Source: Haberlea rhodopensis (lineage: Eukaryota; Streptophyta; Magnoliopsida; Lamiales; Gesneriaceae). Taken from it: 64,000 bases of DNA. The notes beneath the pieces were generated by a model, which was given only the letters and a program-made list of their open reading frames with translations, was not told the DNA's origin and did not search any database. This document shows positions 23,392 through 33,972 of this stretch, in pieces. How positions within the stretch are numbered: the first letter of the stretch is position 1; each line of letters opens with the position of its first letter. Made by a program: the position numbers and the translations under genes. Where the stretch lies: contig CAJQUN010000004.1 of the NCBI GenBank assembly GCA_907163345.1, positions 10,879,235 to 10,943,234 of the forward strand, read 5' to 3'.

Positions 23392-23995
23392 TGATGTCAT
23401 ATGATGAATCAGTTTTCTCGGATAAAATCCTTCGCAAGTGCCGAGCAGAGATATCCCGAGGATAGAATACCGAGCACAAGGTACCCGAATATTATTAAAC
23501 CCTTCTCGGATTTTTGATCAAAGTTATAGCGGAAGACCCGGACAGAACTGACAAATTAACGGGTGCAGACGAACTTGCGTTGATGGCGCACGGATTTCTC
23601 GAACACGTCTGGAATCCATAACGCCGTGATCAAAGGAGATCATGTTCCGGATTTCTCGCATACCACTCACCGGGATTAACACTTTAAATACATGCCAAGG
23701 GTCTCATTGTAAAGGGTTGGACTTTTGAGAAAAGAAAAGACTCCGAAGAGAGCACATAGAGGCTGTTCGGTCTTTTCTCATATTTTTCAGTATTCTTGTT
23801 TAAAGCTTTGTTATTCGCATTTCGTGTCCAAGTCCTGTAACATATAAATTTTTATAGTGAAAAATTTATGCTGGACAAGATCCCGTGATTTTTCCTTCAT
23901 TCTTGAGGGTTTTCCACGTTAAAAATTGTGGTGTCTCTTATTAATTTTCTGTCACACATACTCTATCCGAACAAAGAGAATTTAAGATCACATCA
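23392..23995 (+). repeat. 3' LTR of the antisense-ORF element (604 bp)
   Basis: Starts TGATGTCATATGATG and ends AAGATCACATCA, giving 6-bp perfect inverted ends TGATGT/ACATCA. The first about 57 bases are repeated at 19029-19085 as the remnant of the 5' LTR. Confidence 0.75.
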
Positions 23996-24006
23996 ACTAG
24001 TATTTA

Positions 24007-24309
24007 GGGTTTTCGGCAACGAACTTCCTATGGTTTTCCAAATAGGTAATTTATACTCATGTGGTTTGAAAATATACAGTTTACCCATTGTGGTTTGTGA
24101 GCATGTGCAAAACACCCCTATGTCTATGACGTGTGAGGGGGCAATGTGCTATGTTTTGCAAACCACGAAGGATAAAATGTCTATTTACAAACCACCGGCG
24201 GTAAAATGGCTATTATTGATACCATATGAGGTAAAATGTCTATTTGCAAACTAAAATGGGTTAAATTATCTATTAACGATATCACAGTGAGATAAATTGC
24301 AACTGACTC
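24007..24309. mobile_element. MULE-like MITE, copy 1 (303 bp), 9-bp TSD
   Basis: The 9-bp duplication TAGTATTTA flanks it at 23998-24006 and 24310-24318, the length typical of Mutator-like elements. The ends are imperfect inverted repeats (GGGTTTTCGGCAAC against GAGTCAGTTGCAA on the other strand). A second copy lies in an NRAMP intron at 30510-30820. No coding capacity. It sits about 640 bp upstream of the NRAMP start codon. Confidence 0.82.
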
Positions 24310-24838
24310 TAGTATTTATCATGTACAAGTTTTACATGTCTCTAAATAATTCATGTTGGAATATTTATATTTTTAAGTAATAAAATTTGATGTTATATGT
24401 GTATATCATTACTAAAGGTGAAGAAAATACCTTGTAAAATAATGATCGTGGGAGATTTTGACGGAATATGATGCTGCTAATTTTTAATATTTGTGTACAA
24501 CATAATATATATAGAGCACCATTGGAGCACCCAAATAATAACTACATTCTCCGATCTTATTATCTTTAGATTTCATCAATAAGTTGGTTTTGGTCAAGAA
24601 AGTGAATTTTTCTTAATTACCTAGGGAACGTTTCACCAACAGTTTCTGTTTTACCATCTTTACTTTATGACAATTCTGAACCATGATTTTGCGTATTATA
24701 TAATAAATACAAGAATCCCGTCAATATACATTAAACAAAATATTAAATATCAGATTTTCTTTATCAAATAATGAATGAATGAATTAATCAAATAGAAGAG
24801 TGAGTACGTTTTGGAACAGGCGGTATTATAATAAGCGC

Positions 24839-24846
24839 TATAAATA
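24839..24846 (+). promoter_or_regulatory. TATA box of the NRAMP gene
   Basis: TATAAATA, 104 bp before the ATG at 24950, the only good TATA match close to the start codon. Transcription would begin about 30 bp downstream, leaving a 5' leader of roughly 70-80 bases. This is inferred from position. Confidence 0.6.
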
Positions 24847-24949
24847 AAGGGAACGCCACTGAAAAACATTAATAAAATCCAACACAAATCAATTAAATAT
24901 ACGAATTAAAAATTAAATATTATAGCACTATCATTTTTGTGGGAGAAAA

Positions 24950-25622
24950 ATGGGAAGCTTGCAACAAGAACTGCAGAGTGGCGGTGGGAACAGCCACGGC
25001 AGGGTAGTCTCGATGGCGGAGGCACCAACCGCCGGCGGCCCTAGTTCCGACAGCAAGCACTTTGATGACCAAGAAGAATACCATCTGAAACGAGAGGTCT
25101 TTCTTCTCTCCTTATAATCGTTTTTTTTATTTTTGTCTTGGTTTGGAATGAGAGCTTATTTTATTCCTTCCAAAGAATAATTTACATGGAGGTGTTCAAA
25201 ATTTATGGAGGAATTTGAGGTGAAATTCGAAGTTTTTTTTATTTGTTTGGATGATTCGTATAAAAAATGATGATCTACGAAATTTTTTGAGATTTTATAT
25301 TGATTTTGAAGAAGTAGAAAATTATAAAAATTGAATCTTGATTCATGTTTCGGAAATTACAATGCAGAAACCAGGATGGAGAAACTTCTTGTCATATGTT
25401 GGCCCAGGTTTCTTGGTTTCTCTAGCTTACCTCGATCCTGGAAACTGTGAGTATCCCAAAATATTCTGCACAATTCACAATCTTAAAAACTTTCTTACAA
25501 CAATTAATACTGCATGGAATTCTTTCGTGATTTTATTGTGACAGTGGAAACTGATTTACAAGCCGGTGCAAACCATGGATATGAAGTAATTAATCAACAC
25601 TATACTTCCAAACACACACACG

Positions 25623-25719
<97 letters not shown>

Positions 25720-28700
25720 ACAGATCTTATTTTTGTATATTAAAAATGAATTTGCAGTTACTGTGGGTGATCCTTATCGGATTGATATTTGCGCTCATAA
25801 TTCAATCACTTGCTGCAAATCTTGGAGTTAGCACAGGTAGAATTAATGATTTCATGAGATGATATTTAATTTCATATTACATATGTATAGGATTTTTTTA
25901 AATATAAAGTTGATCCATGTAATGAAATGAATTTCTGGGTTTAATGTTGTTTTCAATTGCAGGCAGACATTTATCCGAACTATGCAAGGCCGAGTATCCG
26001 ACATTCGTGAGATATTTTTTATGGATATTGGCTGAGGTTGCCGTCATAGCCGCAGACATTCCCGAAGGTATTATGCATTTGTGATAAATTTGCATAAGCT
26101 AAAAAACTTTATTTTTGAGATAGTTTTTTTTTTAATCTAGTGTCAATAATTAAATAACTGAATTTATAGCAAATTAAAAAAATTTAGGCAAGACCTTTTT
26201 AGGAGAGGGTGATGACTCGAACCCGAAACATCTTATATTGAGAAATAGACGATAACCACTACGTCATACTTGTTTTATAGGTTAGACAAACATGTGGTGC
26301 GAATAATTTCATACCTTTACTCTATTCCAAATGGAGGAATTAAATAGATGTAAAAAAATTCACAACTCCACCTTTTTCAAATTTGTAATCGAAAGTCAAA
26401 AGTCAACTAAGTGTGTGTGCACTGTTTTGGCAATTGTGAAATATGGAATTATATTATTAATTTTTTTAAGGAAAAATAAACAACTTTTTTTTATTTACAG
26501 AAAAGATGCATGAATCTGTCTCAATATATATACCAGAAATTAAACCTTGAATTATTATTTGACAGTGATTGGTACGGCATTTGCTCTAAACATATTGTTC
26601 AGCATCCCAGTCTGGGTTGGGGTGCTATGCACCGGCTGCAGCACGCTTCTCTTGATCGGCCTCCAGAAATATGGGGTAAGTTTGGTTTCCATGATAATTA
26701 TTTAACAAAAAACAATGAGATGGCTAAGTAATGTGACAGATAACGAATGAACAGTTTATGGATTGAGTCATAAAATGAAAAAAACTACTGTCGTTTAAAT
26801 ATAAATTAATAATTACTTTGTCGATGGCTAACTTTGCTTAAAGATAACAAAATTACAAGGGAATGAAGACAACATAAATTTCGGCTAAATTTCAAAAATT
26901 GTCCCATAGAATAGGGTTTTGCCAATACTCGTTCCAAACCTTTTAGGATTAATCAAATATAGTCTCACATGAAACATTTTTAGTCAAAAATAATTTCACA
27001 TAACTTTTTTAATAAATTATGGATTATGGATAAACAAAATCAAATGGCTCTTAAACCTCCATTGGCTCTGCTGACTGGGATGTATAGATAACCCCAACAG
27101 ACCAGACCCATCATGCACATTTAAATTGTTTAATAAAAGTGGTTACATAATTGAATATAGGACTTCAAACCACTTTTGATTAAACAATTTTTGTGGGACT
27201 ATTTTCCATTATTTATAAAAGTTTGGAACTACTATTATTACAAAGACCCCTATTTTATGGACACTGTAAACTTGTAGATGCTATTTTTTTCTTCTTCTTG
27301 GTGCTCTTTGAAATGTTTCGTCATTGCTAGTTGACCAGTTAATTTAAATATTTTCTAAGTATAAAGATTATCTCTTGAGTTGATTTGTTTAATCATAGTT
27401 AACAAAATAAAATGCATGAGATATTTGACTCTTAATAATATTTAGATTAGAGAGTTTCATTATATCAAGATTGACAATATATGAATTTACATATATTTTT
27501 TTGAGCAACTATTACAAGAGGGAGATGGAGACTCGAACATAAAAACTTTAAACTGTAATTACGACCGATATCAGATTGACTCTCAGAATCGACATCAATT
27601 TACATATTATTATTAGTACATGGACGTATGAGAAAAGTACAAATGTATGAAAAAGTACGAGTCGTTAACAGTCAGGAGCTATTAATTTTATGTTGTCAAT
27701 ATCAGAAAAAACTTCAAAGTAAAACGACATTTCCTGCAATTTGAAATATAATAATAATAAGAATAATATAAACCGATAACCACTCCCGCCTATAAATAAT
27801 AAAATAATAAAGTCCCGAGTCCATTTTTTTTTATATATCGCTTGAGACAAACAGATGAGTACAAATTAGAAAAGAATATTAGTTATCAGCATTTTCATTC
27901 AAATCGAGATATGACATAAAAATAATCAGATTATTTGGTGGAAAATGGAAATTAAAGCTAAGATTACGGATTATGTTTAAAAAGATTCGATTTCCTTCAG
28001 TAATGACCTTTAGGACAATCATGTGTTAAATTTACAAATTAATTTTTAAAAAGATACGGGAGAGTGAGATTTTAAAGATTTCTATGCCACTCGAACCCGA
28101 GTCGTCCCACCATCTTAATTTAAAGGATATATTTAATTTCATAATTAATTTATAATAATAAATGATGTGAACAGGTGAGAAAGCTGGAACTTTTAATAGC
28201 AATATTAGTGTTCGTGATGGCAGCTTGTTTTTTTGGGGAATTGAGTTATGTAAAGCCACCGGCAGCTGCCGTGATGAAGGGAATGTTCATACCTAAGCTT
28301 AAAGGCCAAGGTGCTACTGGCGATGCCATTGCACTGCTTGGGGCTCTAGTCATGCCGTACTTTACTAAATTCCTTCTGCTTTATTATTATTATTATTATT
28401 ATTTTAGAAAAATAATAATAATTACTTTGTTATCTTAATTGATTGATTTATACCCCAGGCATAATCTTTTCCTTCATTCTGCACTTGTCCTCTCCAGAAA
28501 GATACCAAATTCAGTCCGAGGCATCAATGTAAGTCAAACTGATAAATTATTCTCTCAAATAGTAGTTTGATCCATAAGAGAAGTTGGAGACAAATATATG
28601 CATATTCCAAATGAAAAAGTATAGCCTTTAGTTTTAGTGTTGGCGTATTTCTTACATGGGATCAGAGCTACATCTGAAAAACTAAACATAGATGATGGAA

Positions 28701-31391
28701 TTATCAAATTTTTGACTTTTTTGACTCTCTCTAAAACTTCCACTTATCCTTGGTCTAGTTGACATTAAGTCCTCACTTGAGGCACAAGGTCGAGTGTTCG
28801 ACACTTTCCTCCCTCGTATATAAAAAAAATATCAATAGAGGACAGGGCAACAAGCTACATGTGAGACTTTAAATTATAGGAGAAAATACTTATATAAACC
28901 TGGTTTGAGCTCTATCTATAGACTGATTTAATATTAGTTAGTCTAAAATAATCCGTATGTAAGTTTATATATAGGTTATTTAAAAAAGTGTTGTATGTTA
29001 ATATTAAGTTGATATATAAGTGTGGTCCAAATCAAACAAATATAAATATTCCCTAATAAGAAATGTTATTGTCATAGTATTTTATGTTGCTGTCAGATCA
29101 ATTTTCATGAATTTAACATAAAACTTGCTCTGAAAGCAACATAGAATGCTCTGACAATATCATAACACGTATCAAATTATCAAAAATAATAACAATCCGA
29201 ACCTAGCCCACGGCTACACATCTATGAAGAGACTTAAGAGTAGGCGAACAAGGGGGGCCCTAGGGAGTTCTTAGATCCAGAAAAACTTTGCATTTTTTTA
29301 TATATTATGGGAATTCTTGGATCTGGAAAAAACTTTGCATTTTATGTATATTATAATCTCTTGAAATGTTATGTGAATATAAAAGTATCCAGCTTCTTTC
29401 TTAGTTTTGACATCCCGAGATAATTATGCACCACTCATTAATTTTCCTCTCTTCTTTTATTACTCGAGAAACAAAATAGTCAGAAGTCAAAAAAAATTTC
29501 CTCTGTGAACTGACGGAGACACGTGGCACTGTTATCCACATAAAATCTTGAAACGAGTCCTGATGCAATTTTTCTTTATTATTCTTCTCTCTCCATTTAA
29601 TTGTATATCATGGCAATGAACATTAGAAAATTTAAACGTATTAAGTAATCTAAAGCATATTTCAATTTTGCCGAAAGATCTATAAAGTGATGGTAAGAAT
29701 ACACGGAGTTCCAACTCAAAACGAATTAGCATGAAGTAACCATATATCTTTTAAAAGCTATCATGGCTTCTAAACTACGACAATTCTCAACAAGTGGATC
29801 CTAAATTATTTGACAATCAATTTAAAATTCAGGATGCATGTCGATACTTCTTGATCGAGAGTGGGTTTGCACTCTTTGTAGCTTTCCTCATCAACGTAGC
29901 AGTCATTTCTGTGTCGGGTGCCGTTTGTTTAGCCGACGATCTCTCACAGAATAATGCAAATTTTTGTGAGGATTTAACACTCAATTCTGCTTCATTCCTG
30001 CTCAAGGTCCAGGGATCTTACTTTTTCATTCAAAATTTTAAAATTAATAATATGACTTTCTTTTTTAAAAAAAGAATAATTTTATTTGGTAAACAGAATG
30101 TTTTGGGTAGATCAAGTTCAACTGTTTATGCAATTGCATTGCTAGCCTCGGGCCAAAGTTCTACCATCACTGGAACTTATGCGGGACAATTTATCATGCA
30201 GGTACGGGTAAATTAAATTAAGCTGTTTCATTTTAAATCTTGGGTCCTTGCAATTATGTATTAAAAAGAAATACGAATGATACTTATTTTTATACTATGA
30301 ATTTCATTAGGGTTTCTTGGATCTAAAGATGAGAAAATGGCTGAGAAATTTGGTAACAAGGTGCATTGCTATAACACCCAGTCTTATTGTTTCGATAATT
30401 GGAGGATCTCATGCAGCTGGTCGATTAATCGTCATTGCATCGGTTTGTACCCATAATTTATTCAACTAATTATCACGAGTTGTGAAGTATCTCGATTTAT
30501 AATAATCTTGGGTTTTTGGCAACGAAACCGTTTTTAGTTTCCAAATATGCAATTTACACCTCTTTGATTTGAAAATATGCAGTTTATCACTGTGGTTTTC
30601 AAAAGACAGTTTACCTCATCAACTTTGGGAATATGTGCAAAACACAGCATCCATGTAAATGGCGGTGTGCTATGTTTTGCAAACCACATGTGTTAAAATA
30701 TCTATTTTGAATAACAAGGGAGTATACTATCTCAAACAACAATTATGTAAATTGCATATTTACAAACCACAGAAGATAAACGTATTAGCAATATCACATG
30801 TGATAAGTTGTCACTGACTCAGAAATCATTGTTAGTTCAAATTATATCTCATATTGCAATTTTCAATGTTTTTTTCTTTTGTCAGATGATACTATCTTTT
30901 GAACTTCCGTTCGCCCTTCTTCCACTTCTTAAATTTAGCAGCTCATCCCCCAAGATGGGACCTCACAAGAATTCAATTTATGTAAGTTTATCGAAGAAAA
31001 ATTCCTGTTTCTATGATTTTTTTTTTAATGATCGATTCATTTTCATAAGTTTTCGATGGACCTAATTAAACTATAAGAATTGCAGATCATCGTGATATCA
31101 TGGATACTAGGGCTCGGAATCATAGGCATCAACATCTACTATCTGAGCACAGCATTCGTGGGTTGGATCATTCACAATAGTTTACCCAAAGTTGCGAATG
31201 TGTTTGTTGGACTCGTAGTATTCCCACTTATGGCGATCTATATAGTCTCGGTGATCTATCTTATGTTTCGAAAAGACAAGGTCGTGACATTTATCGAGCC
31301 GACAAAGTTCGACCCAATAACCCAAACCCGAATGGAGGGTGGACACGTGGGTGAAAGTGGACGAGTTGAAATGCAAGCAAGTTCCATTTAG
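24950..31391 (+). CDS. NRAMP: NRAMP divalent metal transporter, 13 exons, 541 aa
   Basis: Proton-coupled importer of divalent metals (iron, manganese, possibly cadmium) with about 12 membrane helices. Exons by GT/AG signals: 24950-25096, 25368-25446, 25545-25585, 25758-25836, 25963-26067, 26566-26675, 28175-28356, 28459-28528, 29833-30006, 30097-30201, 30311-30442, 30886-30981, 31086-31391. They sum to 1,626 nt with all phases matching and no stop. The metal-site motifs DPGN (residues 72-75) and MPH (247-249) are present, and the family transport signature runs from GQSSTITGTYAGQF (348) into the next exon. A 13-exon layout and the sequence fit the plant NRAMP1/NRAMP6 group better than the few-exon NRAMP2-5 group; that assignment is inference. 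Introns carry MITEs and a microsatellite. Confidence 0.96.
25613..25717 (+). repeat. Compound microsatellite (CA)n(TA)n in NRAMP intron 3
   Basis: About 45 bases of alternating CA (with a CG interruption near its start) followed by about 55 bases of alternating TA. It lies about 40 bp upstream of exon 4. Confidence 0.95.
26893..27270. mobile_element. Foldback MITE in NRAMP intron 6
   Basis: Two inverted arms of about 45 bp: CCATAGAATAGGGTTTT...CGTTCCAAAC at 26903-26942 against the complement of GTTTGGAACTACTATTATT...CCCTATTTTATGG at 27220-27260. An inner inverted pair (AATTGTTTAATAAAAGTGGTT at about 27124 and its complement at about 27170-27191) adds a second hairpin. No coding capacity; exact ends and target duplication not fixed. 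Confidence 0.72.
29263..29355 (+). repeat. 46-bp tandem duplication in NRAMP intron 8
   Basis: Two degenerate copies beginning GGGAGTTCTTAGATCC (29263) and GGGAATTCTTGGATCT (29309), each running through AACTTTGCATTTT and a TATATTAT tail. Confidence 0.8.
30510..30820. mobile_element. MULE-like MITE, copy 2 (311 bp), in NRAMP intron 11
   Basis: Same family as 24007-24309 and in the same orientation. Ends GGGTTTTTGGCAACG and the complement GAGTCAGTGACAAC form imperfect inverted repeats. The flanking 9-mers AATAATCTT and AGAAATCAT match at 6 of 9 positions, a decayed target duplication. It ends about 65 bp before exon 12, and the exon junctions are unaffected. Confidence 0.78.
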
Positions 31392-31905
31392 AGAGGATCT
31401 TGCGGATATTCCATTTCCCAAATAGAATTGTTTTTTTTTTCTTCAAGAAATTGGGGAACTAAACGATGATCATAAATTGACAAGGAAGTGGATGATTGGT
31501 TTTTGTAAGAATTTAAAGTTGTAGTATCCCAATGGGCAATGATGTAGGCTTCTTGTACTATATTGTCACGTTGATAATCATTAACTTCTTGCATTTACCT
31601 TCATGGAATAAAATTAACTTTTAGATTTAAATCTGACAAAGTACAGATATTGGTTTCGAGTAATGTACTGATTTGATTAGGTATGGCATAAATGTTGTGA
31701 TTAGTTATAGATTTTGAAAAAAAAAATAAAGTTTCAAATTGAGATAATCATCTTGATCAATAAAACCATCGTAGACAATCCTTTACTCCGAAAGCATCTA
31801 TGGTTCTTCGAACAATGTGATATATTTCATCGGGTAAATCCGAAACCCTTCCCCCTCCACGACCCTCTCACAGACCATTCCATTTAGGATGTATGTATAG
31901 AATAA
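31392..31905 (+). other. NRAMP 3' flank
   Basis: AT-rich sequence after the stop codon. AATAAAAT near 31608-31615 is a plausible polyadenylation signal about 220 bp downstream. No gene seen. Confidence 0.5.
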
Positions 31906-32090
31906 AAATATTACAATCCCCAAAGTAAAGAAGTGTTACAAATAATGCAAAAACAAGTAGATTTGGATACGAAGCAACATAAAATAAACCAAATTTGATA
32001 CCTAAATATTTGGTTTGATAACCTGCTACTAATTCTTCTTCTGTTTTGGGTAAATTAAAGGGTAATCTCTCACACTCGTTTAGAGAAGAA
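31906..32090 (-). pseudogene. ndhA: Plastid ndhA fragment in nuclear DNA (NUPT)
   Basis: On the minus strand the segment encodes the conserved part of NADH dehydrogenase-like subunit A of the chloroplast: a LNECERLPFNLPKTEEEL block (canonical plastid form AECERLPFDLPEAEEEL), then LVAGYQTKYLGIKFGLFYVA and a SYPNLLV segment. It is a short internal piece with several substitutions, no start or stop, so it is an old transfer of plastid DNA and not functional. Confidence 0.88.
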
Positions 32091-32206
32091 ATTAAAAAAA
32101 TATAATAGTTTATTGTTAAACTATTAAAAAAATTAAATTAAAACATTATAAAATTGGGATGAAAAAAATTCGAATCTTGAAATTTCTTTTTTTTTTTATA
32201 GCTTTT

Positions 32207-32283
32207 TCCATTCATCTTGTTCCTTCAATTTCAAAGTGCTTAATTATCGCATACTTACTTCCATAAATCCCATAAAACCTAAC
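32207..32283 (+). repeat. 77-bp sequence shared with 39061-39136
   Basis: TTTCCATTCATCTTGTTCCT through AAACCTAAC matches 39061-39136 in the same orientation with few differences. Here it lies directly upstream of the PDS5-like fragment. In the other copy its complement contains a splice-donor-like GAAGTAAGTATG at the end of an exon-like sequence. Confidence 0.85.
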
Positions 32284-32284
32284 A

Positions 32285-33090
32285 ATGGTCCGACCTACCG
32301 GATCTCGAGAGGGAAATCAGCAAGCACGCAGCGTGAAGCAAGGAGGAGAAACAGCACGTGCAGATACGGTGGTTGAAGAATTGCTAGCACCTGAAAAGGC
32401 TCTTTCTCACCCTCCATCATCTATGGTTGAGCTTCTGCATCTTCTCGATCAAGCAAAGGGACTTCAATCGAAAGTAGAGCAAGCACCGGACAAACCCATG
32501 CTAAACGCTCTTTCACAGCTAATGTGGGTATTGACAACATAATATTTTTTGAAGCATTCTGAAGTTGATGTGAAGGTAGGGGTGGCTTCTTGCATTGGTG
32601 AGGTTATTCGAATTACAGCACCTGATGCTCCTTATAATGATGGCAGAATGAAGGAAGTTTTTCAATTGATAATATCGGTTTTTGAGGATTTTTCAGACAT
32701 GACCAGCAGATCTTATTCTAATAAGATAACTATCCTCGAAACCATGGCTAATATCAGGTATTGTGATATCATATTGGATTTAGAATGCGAACATCGGATT
32801 ATGAGATGTTCCAGCACTTTTTGAGGGATGTAAGAAGTCATTGCTCAGAAATTATTTTTGAATCCATGCTGAAAACTATGACTTTTTTTAGAAGAAAGTG
32901 ACTATATATCATCGCCTCTACTCAATCCCATTTTGGCTACTTAAAAAAAAAAACGGTGGGGAAGATTTGTCAAATGCAAAGAAATTGGCACATATGGTTT
33001 TTCAAAAGTGTGCGGAGAAGTTCAATCCCTACTTAAACCATCCACTAGAAATTACAAATCAGGAAAAGGTTGAGGAAGGATCAATGTAGT
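32285..33090 (+). pseudogene. PDS5: PDS5 cohesin cofactor N-terminal fragment, broken
   Basis: From ATG 32285 the frame contains PPSSMVELLHLLDQAKGLQS and KVEQAPDKPMLNALS, matching the N-terminal part of plant PDS5 proteins, which regulate sister-chromatid cohesion. A TAA at 32540-32542 interrupts, then LKHSEVDVKVGVASCIGEV, RITAPDAPYNDGRMKEVF and an SILET-like block follow (32549-32790). A frameshift near 32785 moves the match to another frame (EMFQHFLRDV), and a last piece at 32990-33060 reads NAKKLAHMVFQKCAEKF. No introns are evident in the matched parts, so it could be a retrocopy; the first about 30 residues are not recognisable as PDS5. Full-length PDS5 is far longer. Confidence 0.82.
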
Positions 33091-33780
33091 TATCAGATTT
33101 TATAGAGGACCAGAAACAAGTTTCGAGTGCAAAATTAGTAGACTCTGAAGAGAGAAGATACTTGCGTCGTGCTTCATTGAGGCAATCAGGGTTGAATGTG
33201 TGCGTGAACACTAAGTAGTGTGGGTTCTTGTGGGAGCAGACGTACCCAGCTGAAGAACTGAACACATGCAGCAGTGTTAAGATGTTGATAGATGGAATTC
33301 GGGAGGAAGGCGTAGCCCAAGGTTTAGATACGGAGAATAGCCACCTGAATGGATGCGGGGTATTGGAGTTGAGCTGCTGAGAAGAGGTTCTGGTTTGGGA
33401 TTGGCGCATGGGCCTTGTTAATAAATGGCCCAATCTATTTAGGGATGGATATGTGGGCTTTGTTAATAAGCCTAGTTTGCTTATTTTTCACTGGCATGTG
33501 AACCTACAAAAACCACCAGGAAAGAATACAGGGCATAAACAATTGCTTTGGGGTCGAGCGATGGCGGGTGGCCAGAAAAGCGACGACGGACCTGAAAAAT
33601 TACTGGGCCAAGGAGCTTTTAAGGATCCAAAGGCTATCCCATGGACAGTTTCTAACCCAGATTGGAGTGGTACCATTGGTTCTGCCACTTCCGTTGTAAT
33701 CCGCAACTACTAGCGCCAGGCTGCTGCCCAACGGCTATTAGCCGTTGAGCATCTATTTTAATTTACTTTTTGAAAAAAAA
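33091..33780. other. No recognised gene between PDS5 fragment and hAT element
   Basis: Short open frames occur on both strands (for example 33408-33713 plus) but none matches a family I recognise. The upper boundary may include the 5' end of the hAT element. Confidence 0.4.
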
Positions 33781-33972
33781 AAGAGTAAATTCCTATAAAT
33801 ACCCCATTAATCAAATTACCCCACTAATCAACACAATATTCATCCAAATTCCAAACAACTCTCTCATTCTCTCATCCAATACCATCTAATTACATACAAT
33901 TATATTTATTATCCATTTGTTATTATCATGTCATTATTAGTTTTGTTGAGATAAATTATTTCTACTATTACG

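Larger units (their letters stand above)
19029..23995 (+). mobile_element. Deleted Gypsy-like LTR element with an antisense ORF
   Basis: A 604-bp LTR (23392-23995) has TGATGT...ACATCA inverted ends. A purine tract (AGGGGGTGAGG, 23381-23391) precedes it and a TATA-like TTTAAATACATG lies inside, so the element reads on the plus strand. A 57-bp piece of the same LTR start stands at 19029-19085. ACTAA precedes it (19024-19028) and ACTAG follows the 3' LTR (23996-24000), a target duplication with one mismatch. Between them only an ORF on the minus strand is recognisable; gag-pol is gone. Tat-lineage Gypsy elements are known for extra antisense ORFs near the 3' LTR, which fits. A solo LTR (19748-22335) splits the element. 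Confidence 0.72.

Noticed and set aside
25514..25831. ORF with HTHTHT...IYIYIY repeats
   Set aside because: Readthrough of the (CA)n(TA)n microsatellite and of NRAMP exons 3-4 out of context.
26190..26290. Possible antisense SINE-like piece (GACTCGAACCCGAAAC)
   Set aside because: Only a short tRNA-like word; no body or flanking duplication seen.
28751..28830. Possible tRNA-derived SINE (GGTCTAGTTGACATTAAG, then GGTCGAGTGTTCGACAC)
   Set aside because: B-box-like only; no clear A box spacing, tail or duplication, so not listed as a feature.
30808..31065. Independent 85-aa ORF
   Set aside because: It is the end of the MITE plus NRAMP exon 12 read through its introns.
33408..33713. 101-aa plus-strand ORF with MAGGQKSDDGPEKL
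   Set aside because: No family recognised, overlapping antisense frame is equally open, and no splice or promoter context supports it.
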